A DNA stretch of 64,000 nt from Cytobacillus pseudoceanisediminis (lineage in GTDB: Bacteria; Bacillota; Bacilli; Bacillales; Cytobacillaceae), in NCBI RefSeq assembly GCF_023516215.1, contig NZ_CP097349.1, positions 4,740,001 through 4,804,000 of the forward strand, given 5' to 3'. Shown here piece after piece: positions 52,196-62,086 of the stretch. How positions within the stretch are numbered: the first letter of the stretch is position 1; each line of letters begins with the position of its first letter. The notes below the pieces were generated by a model. The model made no database searches and had not been told where the DNA came from. It saw only the letters and a program-made list of their open reading frames with translations. Position numbers and translations under genes: made by a program.

Positions 52196-52960
52196 TTGAA
52201 AAAGATATTATTCAGCATAATGGCGAGCTTGCTTGTTCTTGGCGGATGCAGCCAATCAGAAGAAGAAAAGCCCGCAAAAAACGACGAAGTGCCGCAAATC
52301 ATTGAAGCCGTCATCCAGGTGCCTGAAACCATTAATCCTGGAGAGGAGGCAACCCTTGCCGTCACTGTAAGACAGGGCGATGAGGCCGTAACGGATGCGG
52401 ATGAGGTGAAATTTGAAATATGGCAGGAAGGACAAAAAGAAAACGGTGATATGGCAGAGGCAAAGCACGATTCAGAGGGGAAATATACCGCTGATCATAT
52501 ATTTGCAGAAGAAGGCCTATACTATGTTCAGTCCCATGTAACGGCTAGAAGCCAGCATACAATGCCAATGGTTTCCGTACAAGTTGGCGAGGCAAAAGCG
52601 GAGGACTCAGGAACGGGGCATGAACAAGAAAATGAGGGACATGAAGAAGGCCACTCTCACAGTCATGGCGGAGAGGTATCCATTGAGCTGCAGGCATCTG
52701 ACCAAATTTATGCAAACGAACAAACAGCTTTATCTGTCAAGGTTGATAATGAAGGGGAACCGCTGGCGGAGGCTAAAGTAAAGCTTGAAATTGCACTTAA
52801 TGGCGAAACACCTCAATGGGTGAACATGTCTGAAACAGAACCGGGCAAATACACTGCCGACCATCAGTTTACCGAACCGGGCACATACACGATCACAACC
52901 CATGTTGAAAAAGGCGACGATATTCACGAGCACACAGAAACTGAATTAACGGTGCAATAA
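52196..52960 (+). CDS. Lipoprotein with two YtkA/FixH-like domains and a His-rich linker
   Basis: 254 residues. Lipobox LGGC near residue 20. Two similar beta domains, each ending with GKYTADH and a THV/SHV strand (residues about 35-125 and 165-254). They are joined by a linker rich in His and Glu (GHEEGHSHSHGG). YtkA-like domains occur with copper and cytochrome-oxidase genes, so metal binding is plausible. TTG start after GAGAGGG. Confidence 0.78.
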   Translation: MKKILFSIMASLLVLGGCSQSEEEKPAKNDEVPQIIEAVIQVPETINPGEEATLAVTVRQGDEAVTDADEVKFEIWQEGQKENGDMAEAKHDSEGKYTADHIFAEEGLYYVQSHVTARSQHTMPMVSVQVGEAKAEDSGTGHEQENEGHEEGHSHSHGGEVSIELQASDQIYANEQTALSVKVDNEGEPLAEAKVKLEIALNGETPQWVNMSETEPGKYTADHQFTEPGTYTITTHVEKGDDIHEHTETELTVQ

Positions 52961-52967
52961 AGCATTA

Positions 52968-53000
52968 ATCAGCGGGGTTTTTCATGCCCTGCTGATTTTT
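52968..53000 (+). terminator. Terminator after the YtkA-like gene
   Basis: ATCAGCGGGG / CCCTGCTGAT stem followed by TTTTTT. Confidence 0.82.
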
Positions 53001-53072
53001 TGTTGGGTCAGACAGGAAATATTTAATTAAACAGATGAACTTTAGCTGTAGTTTTAAATAATGCGGGGTAAG

Positions 53073-53646
53073 GTTCGGACAGGAAAGGCAGGAAATTGCC
53101 TGTTGTTGTCCGAACCCAGGGCAAGTTCGGACAGAAAAGCGAGAAAAAGGCCCCAGTCTGTCCGAATCCAGGGCAAGTTCGGACAGGGAAGGCAGGAAAA
53201 GTCCAGAGTTCTGTCCGAACCCGGGGCAAATTCGGACAGGAAAGGCAGAAAAAGTCCAGAGTCTTTCCGAACCTGAGGCAAGTTCGGACAGGAAAGGCAG
53301 AAAAGGGCCCGAGTCTGTCCGAACCTGAGGCAAGTTCGGACAGGGAAGGCAGGAAAAGTCCAGAGTCTGTCCGAACCCGGGGCAAATTCGGACAGGAAAG
53401 GCAGAAAAAGTCCAGAGTCTGTCCGAACCTGAGGCAAGTTTGGACAGGCAAGGCAGGAAAAGTCCAGAGTCTGTCCGAATCCCGGGCAAGTTCGGACAGA
53501 AAAGACAGAAAAAGGCCAGAATCTGTCCGAACCCGGGCCAGGTTCGGACAGGAAAGGCAGGAAAAGTCCAGAGTCTGTCCGAACCTGAGGCAAGTTCGGA
53601 CAGGAAAGGCAGAAAAAGTCCAGAGTCTGTCCAAACCCGGGGCTTC
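53073..53646. repeat. Array of eleven 52-bp hairpin repeats
   Basis: Units begin at 53073, 53125, 53177, 53230, 53282, 53334, 53386, 53438, 53490, 53542 and 53594; all steps are 52 except one of 53 (an extra T in unit 3). Each unit is GTTCGGACAG, about 23 bases (GAAAGGCAGAAAAAGTCC...), CTGTCCGAAC, then a 9-base linker (CTGAGGCAA or CCGGGGCAA). So each unit is a 10-bp inverted repeat. Because 52 is not a multiple of three and no stops occur, long false open frames appear on both strands. Confidence 0.93.
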
Positions 53647-53743
53647 TTCGGTCAAAATCACCCAAGAAACTGCCTGAGGTACTTCGCTGCCATTTTCATG
53701 ATAAAATAAAAGGAGAGATTACAGAAAAGCAGGTGTCAAAGAG

Positions 53744-54525
53744 ATGTCAGATACACATTTGCATTTTAATACGGGGATTGGGGTCCAAAAGCCTAATAGC
53801 ATTCGGAATAAGGATATAAGCTGCCCTTTTTGTGCAAGGGAGGAGCTGACGGATATCATCGCCGTTGAGGATTCAATCATTCTGCTGAAAAATAAGTTTC
53901 CTGTTCTTGAAAGTTCCTATCAGACCGTGCTGATTGAAACGGATCAATGTGACGGAGAGCTGTCCATTTATTCAGAGGAGCATTTGGTCAGGCTGATTTC
54001 ATTTGGGTTGAAGCATTGGCTTCAGATGGAAAAGAGCGGAGAATATGAATCTGTGTTATTTTTCAAAAACCACGGCCCATTATCCGGGGGAGTATCGCCC
54101 ATCCACATATGCAAATTGTCGGATTGAGAAATATTGATTACAAGGAAAAAATTCAGGCAGAGGACTTTGAAGGTCTCCTTATTCATCAGGAAAGCAATAC
54201 GGTGTTCACTTTATCGACTTCTCCGAGAATCGGTTTCTATGAATTCAACGTTAAGCTTGCCGATCAGGATGATATTCCGCACTTTGCAAAATGCATCCAG
54301 ACAGCTGCTCATTATATTCTGAATGCCTTTCCTTTTCCGAGCAATAGCTATAATTTGTTTTTCTACAAGCTGGGCAGGGATATTTACGCAAAAATTGTTC
54401 CACGCTATATTACCACGCCAATTTTTATTGGCTACAGCATCCCTCAGGTTCCTAATAATCTTGAATGGATGAGAGATGATATAAAAGTGAGATATTTCAG
54501 CGGGGAATTTAAAGTCAGGCCTTAA
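53744..54525 (+). CDS. DUF4931 (GalT/HIT-like) protein, frameshifted by one base as given
   Basis: Begins MSDTHLHFNTGIG, then a CPFC pair. The second part follows from HPHMQIVGLRN, which carries the His-x-His nucleotide-binding motif typical of galactose-1-phosphate uridylyltransferase/HIT folds. The frame breaks in the G-run 54086-54090: one more G gives LSGGSIAHPHMQ. Corrected length is 260 residues. Function is unproven in Bacillus. Confidence 0.82.
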
Positions 54526-54777
54526 TGCCTGGTATACCCGATTGATGGGTACCTTCGACGGATGCCGGATATGGACGGAAATAACCATTCTCAGTAATCG
54601 TAAAAATTTGAAATAATAACCATTCGCTTTTAGAAGTTGTGATTTATCTCTATAAAAAATATAATGAAATATTGTAGTGAGAAATTATATGAAGTACATA
54701 TTTTATTTCTTGCGCTGTGCTCCGTTATGCCTTAAAAGATAAAGGCAAATGGTTTTGTTTTTTAAAGGAGAATGATC

Positions 54778-55950
54778 ATGACCTCAAATCGATATACACC
54801 TCCTAAGCTGGATTGGGGCTTAGTATTAATATTGATGCTTTTATTCCTGGTAAGCGCCATTTCCATTTACAGCGCACAGACAACAGGTCAATATACAGAA
54901 AACTTCCTTTTGAAGCAGGTTGTCTGGTATGCTGTTGGAACAGGAATCATAGCTGCGGTAATCACACTGGATTCCGATCAGCTGAAGAAGATATCCTGGT
55001 ATGTGTATGGCCTGGGGATTGTACTGCTTGGATTCCTGATTGTGGCGCCATCAAGCATTGCCCCTGTCATTAATGGGGCAAAGGCATGGTACAAGGTTCC
55101 GGGTATGGGCTCACTTCAGCCTGCCGAGCTTGTTAAAGTGTTTATTATTCTGGTTTTGGCAAAAACAATTGACGAGCATCATCAAAAAAATGTATACAAA
55201 ACCATGCAGACTGATTTATGGCTGCTCATTAAACTGGTTGGTTTAACTATGGTGCCTCTGCTGCTTGTTATGCAGCAGCCCGATTTAGGGACAAGCCTTG
55301 TATTTCTGGCAATCATGCTTGGCATGATATTCATTTCAGGAATCAGCTGGAAGCTTCTGGCGCCAATATTTGGAACAGGGGCGGCTCTGGCTGGCACTAT
55401 TTTGTATTTTGTTTTATGGCATCCGGATATTCTTGAGAAGTATCTAGGGGTAAAGGAATATCAGTTTGCGCGTATTTATTCCTGGATTGATCCTTATAAC
55501 TATCAAAGTTCAACCGGATTTCAGCTGACACGCTCACTCCTTGCCATTGGATCAGGGGAAACAAGCGGGAAAGGATATGGAACGAGGGAAGTCTATCTGC
55601 CTGAAAGCCATACCGACTTTATTTTCAGTATCGTAGGGGAAGAGTTTGGCTTTGTAGGCGCAAGTATTGTCGTCAGCCTTTTCTTTCTGCTGATTTACCA
55701 TATTACTAAGATCGGCATGGAAACCAAAAACAACTTTTATACCTATATTTGTGTAGGTGTCATCAGCATGGTTACATTCCATGTCTTTCAAAATATCGGG
55801 ATGACTATCGGCCTTTTGCCAATCACAGGCATACCGCTTCCTTTCATCAGCTATGGAGGAAGCTCGCTGATGGGGAATATGCTGGCCATGGGGCTGATTT
55901 TCTCGATTCGTTATCACTATAAAAAATATATGTTCTCGACAAATGATTAA
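54778..55950 (+). CDS. rodA: FtsW/RodA/SpoVE family peptidoglycan polymerase
   Basis: 390 residues, ten membrane helices. The SEDS signature is complete: ESHTDFIFSIVGEEFGFVGA and the final GIPLPFISYGGSSLMGNMLAMG. It polymerises lipid II glycan strands with a class B PBP. The pattern is nearest RodA (elongation), but SpoVE or FtsW paralogues cannot be excluded. I choose the ATG at 54778, seven bases after AAAGGAG, over the one at 54772. Confidence 0.9.
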   Translation: MTSNRYTPPKLDWGLVLILMLLFLVSAISIYSAQTTGQYTENFLLKQVVWYAVGTGIIAAVITLDSDQLKKISWYVYGLGIVLLGFLIVAPSSIAPVINGAKAWYKVPGMGSLQPAELVKVFIILVLAKTIDEHHQKNVYKTMQTDLWLLIKLVGLTMVPLLLVMQQPDLGTSLVFLAIMLGMIFISGISWKLLAPIFGTGAALAGTILYFVLWHPDILEKYLGVKEYQFARIYSWIDPYNYQSSTGFQLTRSLLAIGSGETSGKGYGTREVYLPESHTDFIFSIVGEEFGFVGASIVVSLFFLLIYHITKIGMETKNNFYTYICVGVISMVTFHVFQNIGMTIGLLPITGIPLPFISYGGSSLMGNMLAMGLIFSIRYHYKKYMFSTND

Positions 55951-55954
55951 AATT

Positions 55955-55985
55955 GAAAGAGCGGGCTGTGAAAGCCCGCTCTTTT
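55955..55985. terminator. Bidirectional terminator between rodA-type gene and gerC-type gene
   Basis: GAGCGGGCT / AGCCCGCTC stem followed by TTTTA, with A residues on the other side. Confidence 0.85.
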
Positions 55986-57042
55986 ACTCAATTACGCCGG
56001 TTTCCTCAATTGTTACATTGCATTTTACATCAAAACTCAGCGTTTTATAATCATCTTCCCACTTTTTAAAATCAAAATTCCGATGCTTGGATTTTTTCAT
56101 TTGGCCGAGCCCAATTGGATCAATTCCGAGTTCCTGAAACTGTTTTAGTAGTCTGAGGCATTCCTTTTCGACCTTTTTCTCCAGTTTCTTTTGAACGGCG
56201 CCAACAACCTCTGATGCTAACTTATCTCCGGTATACTCACGAATAATCCCTTCAATGTTAATGGTTATGGAAGCATGATGATCAGTTATCTTAATTTTAT
56301 GCTTGGACCTTAAACTCTTTACAGCAGCTAACTCGTCCTTTTTTAACTTAACATCGAAGTTTCCTTCGCTATATTTATCGACCAGCAATTTAAAAAAGAA
56401 CATGTCTTTCACAGGAAGGACCTCTACTTCCCTATCCTTGCTGAAAAGGCTGATGCCGGCTATTTCCACTTTATCATCATCTAATTTTTTAAGACGCGGC
56501 AGAAATGGGTCCTTGCCTTCCTGGTAATAATCATTGGCTAGGATATGCAAGTTGGTTTTAGGAATATCCCGATGTTCAATATTATGCTGGATTAGATTGT
56601 AGATGTAGGTTGAGTTTCCTCGTGTTCCATACTCACCATTTAACATGTCTTCTGCCTTCCCTTCCGAAGTTGCAACAAATACACGTGCTCCGATACTTGC
56701 GTCTCTTTGAAAGGAATCTACAAGATCATAAATTCCTTTCTTGGAAAGTTCAGGTCCAAAGACTGCCAGTTTTAACCCTCCTGTTACGACTGGCTCTGAT
56801 GATTGTTTAGTCACTTCGAGCAGAAGGTCCTGGCGCAGTTTTCCACTTCCAGAAAATGTCCGATTAATCACACTTTTATCAGGCTGAAATTCCTGAAATA
56901 ATACAGTACCTCTATACTTGTCTTTTAAATCATCTGCTAAATCGTAGCCCACTCCTACTTCAATATTAATATCATCTAGTATTTCTTTATCCACACAGCC
57001 GGAAAGCAGCAAGACGAGACAGAGCAGTATTAGCTTCTTCAT
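55984..57042 (-). CDS. Spore germination receptor lipoprotein, Ger(x)C family
   Basis: 352 residues. Lipobox LLSGCV at the N-terminus. The GerC N-domain (DINIEVGVGYDLADD) and C-domain (ECLRLLKQFQELGIDPIGLGQ) are recognisable. It is the C subunit of a nutrient germinant receptor on the spore inner membrane. The ATG overlaps the end of the B-subunit gene. Last gene of a three-gene operon. Confidence 0.93.
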   Translation of the reverse strand: MKKLILLCLVLLLSGCVDKEILDDINIEVGVGYDLADDLKDKYRGTVLFQEFQPDKSVINRTFSGSGKLRQDLLLEVTKQSSEPVVTGGLKLAVFGPELSKKGIYDLVDSFQRDASIGARVFVATSEGKAEDMLNGEYGTRGNSTYIYNLIQHNIEHRDIPKTNLHILANDYYQEGKDPFLPRLKKLDDDKVEIAGISLFSKDREVEVLPVKDMFFFKLLVDKYSEGNFDVKLKKDELAAVKSLRSKHKIKITDHHASITINIEGIIREYTGDKLASEVVGAVQKKLEKKVEKECLRLLKQFQELGIDPIGLGQMKKSKHRNFDFKKWEDDYKTLSFDVKCNVTIEETGVIE

Positions 57043-58139
57043 TTCTTCTTCCCCTTTTTTAGCTTCTTGGCGATCATTACAGCAGCGAAAAGCAAAGGAA
57101 TATAAAGAAAGGTAAAAGCAAATCCCATTTTTCCAACATAGTTATTAAGCATATTAATTTTTTCTCTTGTGTCCAGAAAATGTATAACGGAAAGCACTGC
57201 TGCAACAACAAAAAACACTCCCACTTTCTGGCGGATGTTAAATACCCTTTTAATAAGTCTGGAGGCGATCCAAATGGAAATGCAAACATTAGGAAGGATG
57301 ATTAAGTTCCAGTTGGCTATCCCGATATATTCAAATCGTTCAACAAAGGGCATCTCAACTATTTTCCACATCGTTAAGCTGGCCCAAATTTGTTTAGCCA
57401 GCTGGTCTTCAGAAAAATAGGCAAAAGTAATGATGGCTAGAATAGTGTAAATAAGAGTAGTTGTTAATACGGCCAGATGAGCCCATTTCTGCGATTTTTT
57501 TGGTTCTTTAATAAATGGATAGAAAAAAAGGATGATCTCAAACCCAATGAAAGTAAGGGACATATGATAAGAAGCTGTAAGCAGTTCTTTAATGGAATGA
57601 TCCCAGATGGGCAACAGATTGTAAAAGTTGGAGAATTTAATCGCCCAGCCGAATGTGAGGAGGAGGTAAGCCGGCAGAACAAGCCCGAAGAAGGCTGTAC
57701 CGACTACCGTTCTAAATCCTCCAAAAATAATATAAACACAAAGAATCATAAAACCGAAGGAGAACCAGAAAGTGCTTAATTCAGGGAACATCCAAACCTG
57801 TATGACTTCAATAAATGTCCTTACTACTGTTAAGGAATACAGGATAAAATAGCCAATAAAAATGAAGCAGAGTGCCTTGCCGAGAAAGTTACCCACGACG
57901 TATTTATGTGCTGTTACAATATCGCCGCCAACGGTATCGCCAATTTTATAGATCATCCAAACAATTACATGAATGCATGCGCCGGCAAATAATATGGAGA
58001 TCCAGGCATCGTATCCTGCATCCATTGCGATAATCCTCTGATAGCCTAACACACCGATCCCAATTTGCATGGACATGACCAAGTAAAATACTAAAAAGGG
58101 AGATATCTGCAATCTCTCTGGTACTGGCTGTTCCTTCAT
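57039..58139 (-). CDS. Spore germination receptor permease subunit, GerB family
   Basis: 366 residues, about ten membrane helices, amino-acid-permease-like (APC) fold typical of GerAB/GerKB. ATG at 58139 after GGAGGTGA. The B subunit forms the germinant-binding part in studied receptors. The ligand is unknown. Confidence 0.93.
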   Translation of the reverse strand: MKEQPVPERLQISPFLVFYLVMSMQIGIGVLGYQRIIAMDAGYDAWISILFAGACIHVIVWMIYKIGDTVGGDIVTAHKYVVGNFLGKALCFIFIGYFILYSLTVVRTFIEVIQVWMFPELSTFWFSFGFMILCVYIIFGGFRTVVGTAFFGLVLPAYLLLTFGWAIKFSNFYNLLPIWDHSIKELLTASYHMSLTFIGFEIILFFYPFIKEPKKSQKWAHLAVLTTTLIYTILAIITFAYFSEDQLAKQIWASLTMWKIVEMPFVERFEYIGIANWNLIILPNVCISIWIASRLIKRVFNIRQKVGVFFVVAAVLSVIHFLDTREKINMLNNYVGKMGFAFTFLYIPLLFAAVMIAKKLKKGKKK

Positions 58140-58174
58140 CTGGTTCACCTCCACTTAAGTTGGTACATTGGGCA

Positions 58175-59668
58175 TTACTCGTCGATATCTTTTTTCTCTT
58201 TGGCCTTTTTCCTACTGAAACGGATTGGATTTTTTGTCCGTAAAAATATCGGCCTTTTGGATTGCTTTTCAAATGGAAGCCTGATAAGGGCATCTTTCAT
58301 ATCCATAACCCGAGGCGGATAGAGCGGCTCAAGGAATGGCCTTCCAAGTGAAGTCAGCCTTATTAAATGAGTCAGCAGTACACAGAAACAAAACACAATC
58401 CCGAGCAGGCCCCATAGTTCTGCAAAAAACAGGAAAGGGAAGCGAAGCAGGCGGATCGTATTGCCCATCCTGTATACAGGTGTTGTAAAGGAGGCGAGAG
58501 CGGCGAGAGCTACAATAATGAGCAGGACGTTACTCGTCAAGCCTGCTTCTACAGATGCAGTCCCGATTACGATTCCTCCAACGATACCGATTGTCTGGCC
58601 AACCTTGGTCGGAAGGCGGGCTCCTGCCTCACGCAGCAGTTCAATGGTCAGCTCCAGAAATAATGCCTCCAAAATGGGAGGGAGCGGAATTTCCCGTCTT
58701 GATGTAATTAATGTGCTCAGCAAGTCTTTTGGAATAAGTTCATAATGATATGAAAGGGTTGCTACATAAATAGGTGTAATGAGAATGGAAAACGCAACCG
58801 CGAACAACCGGATCAGCCGGAAAAAAGAAGACAAAATCCAATTTAAAAAATAATCTTCAAAAGAACTGAAAAATTCAACAAGCGTGGTTGGTGTGATTAA
58901 CACATGGGGTGAGCCGTCAACCACAATGGCTATTTTTCCCTCTGCCAAAATTCCCGCGACCCTATCAGGCCGCTCCGTATCAAGCAGCTGAGGAAAAGGG
59001 GAATTGGAGTTATCACTAATCAGCTGTACAATATAAGAACTGTCTGTAATGGCATCAAACTTCACGTTTGTAAGTCTCTGCCTGACAGTATTTACATTAT
59101 CCTCATTTGTGATATCTTCCATATAAAGCATGGCTACAGCGGTTTTTGACAGGCTTCCTAGCTTAAACTCTTCAATAATCAGTTCTTTTACCGGAAGACG
59201 TTTCCTGATTAAGTTTAAATTTTGGCCCATTGACTCTACAAAAGCTTCTTTAGGGCCGATAACCGAAAATTCAACTTCAGGCTGGCTTAACCCCCTGACG
59301 ATTTCTTTTTGCGCAGCTATAAAGCCGAAATGTTTAAGTTCTGTCTCAATCGTCAGCATGACGTAGCCATTTAAAAGCTTTTGTTCGATTAGAGAAGGGT
59401 CATCACAAATCTGTACATCGGCCACAGGGACAAGCTGCTTAATATCCTCTATTTCCCGGAATTCTTCTTCCAGAAGATTAGGGAGAACACCATCCTGAAT
59501 AATATTTTCATCAATTAAAGTAGCCATGAAAGTAAGTCCAAAGCGCACATTTGTTTTTTGGTTATAATAAAATATTTTTTTGAAGTCTTTGGATTTAATC
59601 AAGGATTTTTCCCAATCCTTATGCTGGATATCCTCTTTAATCCGTTTGTTTTTCAACCAGTTTCTCAT
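58175..59668 (-). CDS. Spore germination receptor subunit, GerA family
   Basis: 497 residues. A soluble N-terminal domain (residues 1-250) is followed by the membrane part with conserved RRAIPLPPILEALFLELTIELLREAGARLP-type sequence around residues 350-380 and TSNVLLIIVALAALASFT. ATG at 59668 (MRNWLKNKRI) after a GGTGAT site. The A-B-C order is typical of gerA/gerK operons. Confidence 0.93.
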   Translation of the reverse strand: MRNWLKNKRIKEDIQHKDWEKSLIKSKDFKKIFYYNQKTNVRFGLTFMATLIDENIIQDGVLPNLLEEEFREIEDIKQLVPVADVQICDDPSLIEQKLLNGYVMLTIETELKHFGFIAAQKEIVRGLSQPEVEFSVIGPKEAFVESMGQNLNLIRKRLPVKELIIEEFKLGSLSKTAVAMLYMEDITNEDNVNTVRQRLTNVKFDAITDSSYIVQLISDNSNSPFPQLLDTERPDRVAGILAEGKIAIVVDGSPHVLITPTTLVEFFSSFEDYFLNWILSSFFRLIRLFAVAFSILITPIYVATLSYHYELIPKDLLSTLITSRREIPLPPILEALFLELTIELLREAGARLPTKVGQTIGIVGGIVIGTASVEAGLTSNVLLIIVALAALASFTTPVYRMGNTIRLLRFPFLFFAELWGLLGIVFCFCVLLTHLIRLTSLGRPFLEPLYPPRVMDMKDALIRLPFEKQSKRPIFLRTKNPIRFSRKKAKEKKDIDE

Positions 59669-59802
59669 AGGAAAATCACCATCATTTTCGGCATTACGCT
59701 TATTGTTGCCGGTTTTGGAAAACTTATGAATGGAAGGCAATAAAAAAGAAGGGTTTGGATGTACGGCAGGTAAGATCGGGAAAATGTAATATGGAAAAAT
59801 AA

Positions 59803-59835
59803 AAAAGGAACCTGGTTGGTTCAGGTTCCTTTTAA
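59803..59835 (-). terminator. Terminator of the siderophore-binding protein gene
   Basis: AAAAGGAACCTG / CAGGTTCCTTTT stem. On the minus strand it is followed by TTTATTTTT, downstream of the minus-strand gene. Confidence 0.8.
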
Positions 59836-59892
59836 TATATTTGAGCTCCTATAAAAGAGGGGGTATTATGGGAGCGCAATCACGAGTTGAGA

Positions 59893-60861
59893 TTACTTGG
59901 AAAAATATTTTTCGATATCATCCAGAAGCAGGTTTGCAGCTATGACTCCGCCGGCAGTGTTCCAGATTGTGTCATTAACCTTGTGGACATTGCCGTCCTG
60001 GGATACCTTTAAGTTTTTGAATAGTGGATCTTCAATCCATTCTTTCTCAAGCTGGCTTGCTTCACCGTCGCCAGTTTCATATGTGAAGTAGAATAGGATA
60101 TCTCCATCCATGGCAGGAATTCGCTCTTTTGTAGCATTTTTTTCTGCAAAATCATCAACATTCTGGCTTTCAGGTCTTGCAAAACCGATTTGGTCAAGGA
60201 TTACACCAGAGAAGGTATCTTTATGGTAGATGCGGACATCTCCAGCCATAAAGCGGACAATGGAAACTTCCTGGTTTATTTTGTCGCCAAGGCTTGTTTT
60301 GATTTCCTGGATGCGGCTGTCATAATCAGCAAGGACTTTTTTGCCTTCTTCTTCTTTATTCAGTGCTTTAGCGTAAAGCTCAAAGTTTTCCTTCCAGTCT
60401 CCGCGCAATGTTTCAGCAAAAACAGTAGGGGCAATATCATTTAATTGATCATAGATTTTTTCCTGGCGCATCTTGTTTCCGATGATAAGGTCCGGCTGCA
60501 GCGCTGCAATTGCTTCTACATTGACTTCGCTTTCTGTTCCCACAACCTGAACATCTTTCATATCTTCTGCTATATGTTCATACCATGGATCGCCAGTCCA
60601 GGACTGAACGGCACCGACTGGAGTAACACCCATGGAAAGTAATGCTTCTGTACCTTCGTTTGTCAGAATTACTACCTTTTCAGGTGTTTTATCAAGCTTA
60701 GTTGTGCCCATTGCATGCTCTACTGTGTAACCTGTATCTTCTGTTTTGCTTCCTTCTTTTTCTTTGTCAGCTGTCTCATCCTGTTCATTGTTGTTCCCGC
60801 AGGCTGCCAGGAACAAGATTGTGAAAACTGAAAGAATGGCAAGTAAAGATTTGAATTTCAT
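59893..60861 (-). CDS. Iron-siderophore ABC transporter substrate-binding lipoprotein
   Basis: 322 residues. Lipobox LAACG. FecB/FhuD-type periplasmic fold: TPEKVVILTNEGTEALLSMGVTPVG, then IAALQPDLIIGNKM. Binds an iron-siderophore complex outside the membrane. RBS GGAGGAG precedes the ATG at 60861. Divergent from the permease genes with Fur boxes between. Ligand unknown. Confidence 0.92.
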   Translation of the reverse strand: MKFKSLLAILSVFTILFLAACGNNNEQDETADKEKEGSKTEDTGYTVEHAMGTTKLDKTPEKVVILTNEGTEALLSMGVTPVGAVQSWTGDPWYEHIAEDMKDVQVVGTESEVNVEAIAALQPDLIIGNKMRQEKIYDQLNDIAPTVFAETLRGDWKENFELYAKALNKEEEGKKVLADYDSRIQEIKTSLGDKINQEVSIVRFMAGDVRIYHKDTFSGVILDQIGFARPESQNVDDFAEKNATKERIPAMDGDILFYFTYETGDGEASQLEKEWIEDPLFKNLKVSQDGNVHKVNDTIWNTAGGVIAANLLLDDIEKYFSK

Positions 60862-60887
60862 TATGTACTCCTCCATCGCGTTGTTAA

Positions 60888-61038
60888 TGATAATCATTTT
60901 CATTTGACATTTTTATAGTAATGTGGCCACGGTAAAATGTCAATAGGTAATTGAAAATCATTTTCATTTAATTTTTTCAAATCATCACTGAAAATGATTT
61001 TCAAACTCATTGACAGCTAATCCTCTGTACAATAGACT
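60888..61038. promoter_or_regulatory. Divergent Fur-regulated promoter region
   Basis: Three Fur-box cores of 15 bp: TGATAATCATTTTCA (60888-60902), TGAAAATCATTTTCA (60952-60966) and TGAAAATGATTTTCA (60989-61003). The minus-strand promoter is TTGACA (60943-60938), 17 bases, TACTAT (60920-60915). The plus-strand promoter is TTGACA (61010-61015), 17 bases, TAGACT (61033-61038). The boxes flank or overlap both promoters. Confidence 0.88.
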
Positions 61039-61085
61039 GAAAATGTAACTAAACCTTATTAAATAGACGCAAGAAGGGTCTCGCT

Positions 61086-62086
61086 ATGCTATTAAAAACA
61101 AATTCTCTGAGGTGGGCTGGGCTATTTGCAGCTATGCTCCTATTATTAGTATTAATGTCTTTCAGTATTGTATACGGGTATACCGACACAACCTGGAAGA
61201 TGGCACTTGATGCCTTTACCCAATTCGATGGAACGAATGAACACATAATCATTCAATCAGTCCGTCTGCCGAGAGCATTGATTGCGGCGGCCGTAGGGGC
61301 AAGCCTTGCGATTGCGGGTGTACTGCTCCAGACATTGACAAAGAATCCCCTTGCTGCTCCTGAAATTTTTGGAATAAACGCAGGTGCTGGATTTGCAGTC
61401 GTTATTACAGTAACGCTTTTTTCAATTAGTAATCTTCAGGTCTTTACATGGGTTTCATTTCTGGGAGCTGCTGTTTCATTTATATTCGTATATATAATTG
61501 GGTCTATCGGCAGGGAAGGGCTGACCCCCATGAAATTGACCCTTGCCGGTGCAGCGATGAGTGCCATGTTTGCTTCGATGACACAAGGCTTCCTCGTTAT
61601 TAATGAGACTGCCCTGGAACAGGTGCTATTTTGGCTGGCAGGATCGGTATCGGGAAGGAAGCTGGACACCCTCGCAGCTGTATTTCCATATTTATTAGCC
61701 GGCTGGATCTTTTCCCTGATCATTGCGGGGAAATTGAACGTCTTATCAATGGGCGAGGATGTCGCAAAGGGGCTGGGCTTGAAAACAGGATTGCTGAAAT
61801 TGGGTGCGGGCATTGTTATTGTGCTTCTGTCAGGAGGAGCGGTAGCTGTTGCTGGTCCTATCGGCTTTTTAGGCATTGTCATTCCCCATTTAACCCGGGC
61901 GGTTGTCGGCATTGATCATCGCTGGGTCATTCCTTATGCGGGTCTATTCGGGGGATGCTCCTTCTTGTAGCGGACATAGCATCAAGGTATATCATCATGC
62001 CGCAGGAAGTTCCTGTTGGCGTCATGACAGCTGTAATTGGAACTCCTTTCTTTGTGTATATTGCCAGAAGGGGGTTCAATCAGTAA
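61086..62086 (+). CDS. Iron-siderophore ABC transporter permease 1 (FecCD family), frameshifted by one base as given
   Basis: Nine to ten membrane helices, with family motifs [26 protein letters not shown] and [19 protein letters not shown]. The frame breaks at the G-run 61950-61954. One more G continues [14 protein letters not shown] and the protein ends [15 protein letters not shown], total 333 residues. The corrected stop overlaps the ATG of the next permease. Confidence 0.9.

Noticed and set aside
53073..53646. CRISPR array
   Set aside because: Regular spacing with palindromes suggested one, but the segments between stems are nearly identical rather than unique spacers, and no cas genes are present.
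53023..53665. Three overlapping minus-strand and two plus-strand open frames of 70-212 codons
   Set aside because: They are all readings of the 52-bp array. Absence of stop codons plus a period not divisible by three opens every frame. No ribosome site or known domain.
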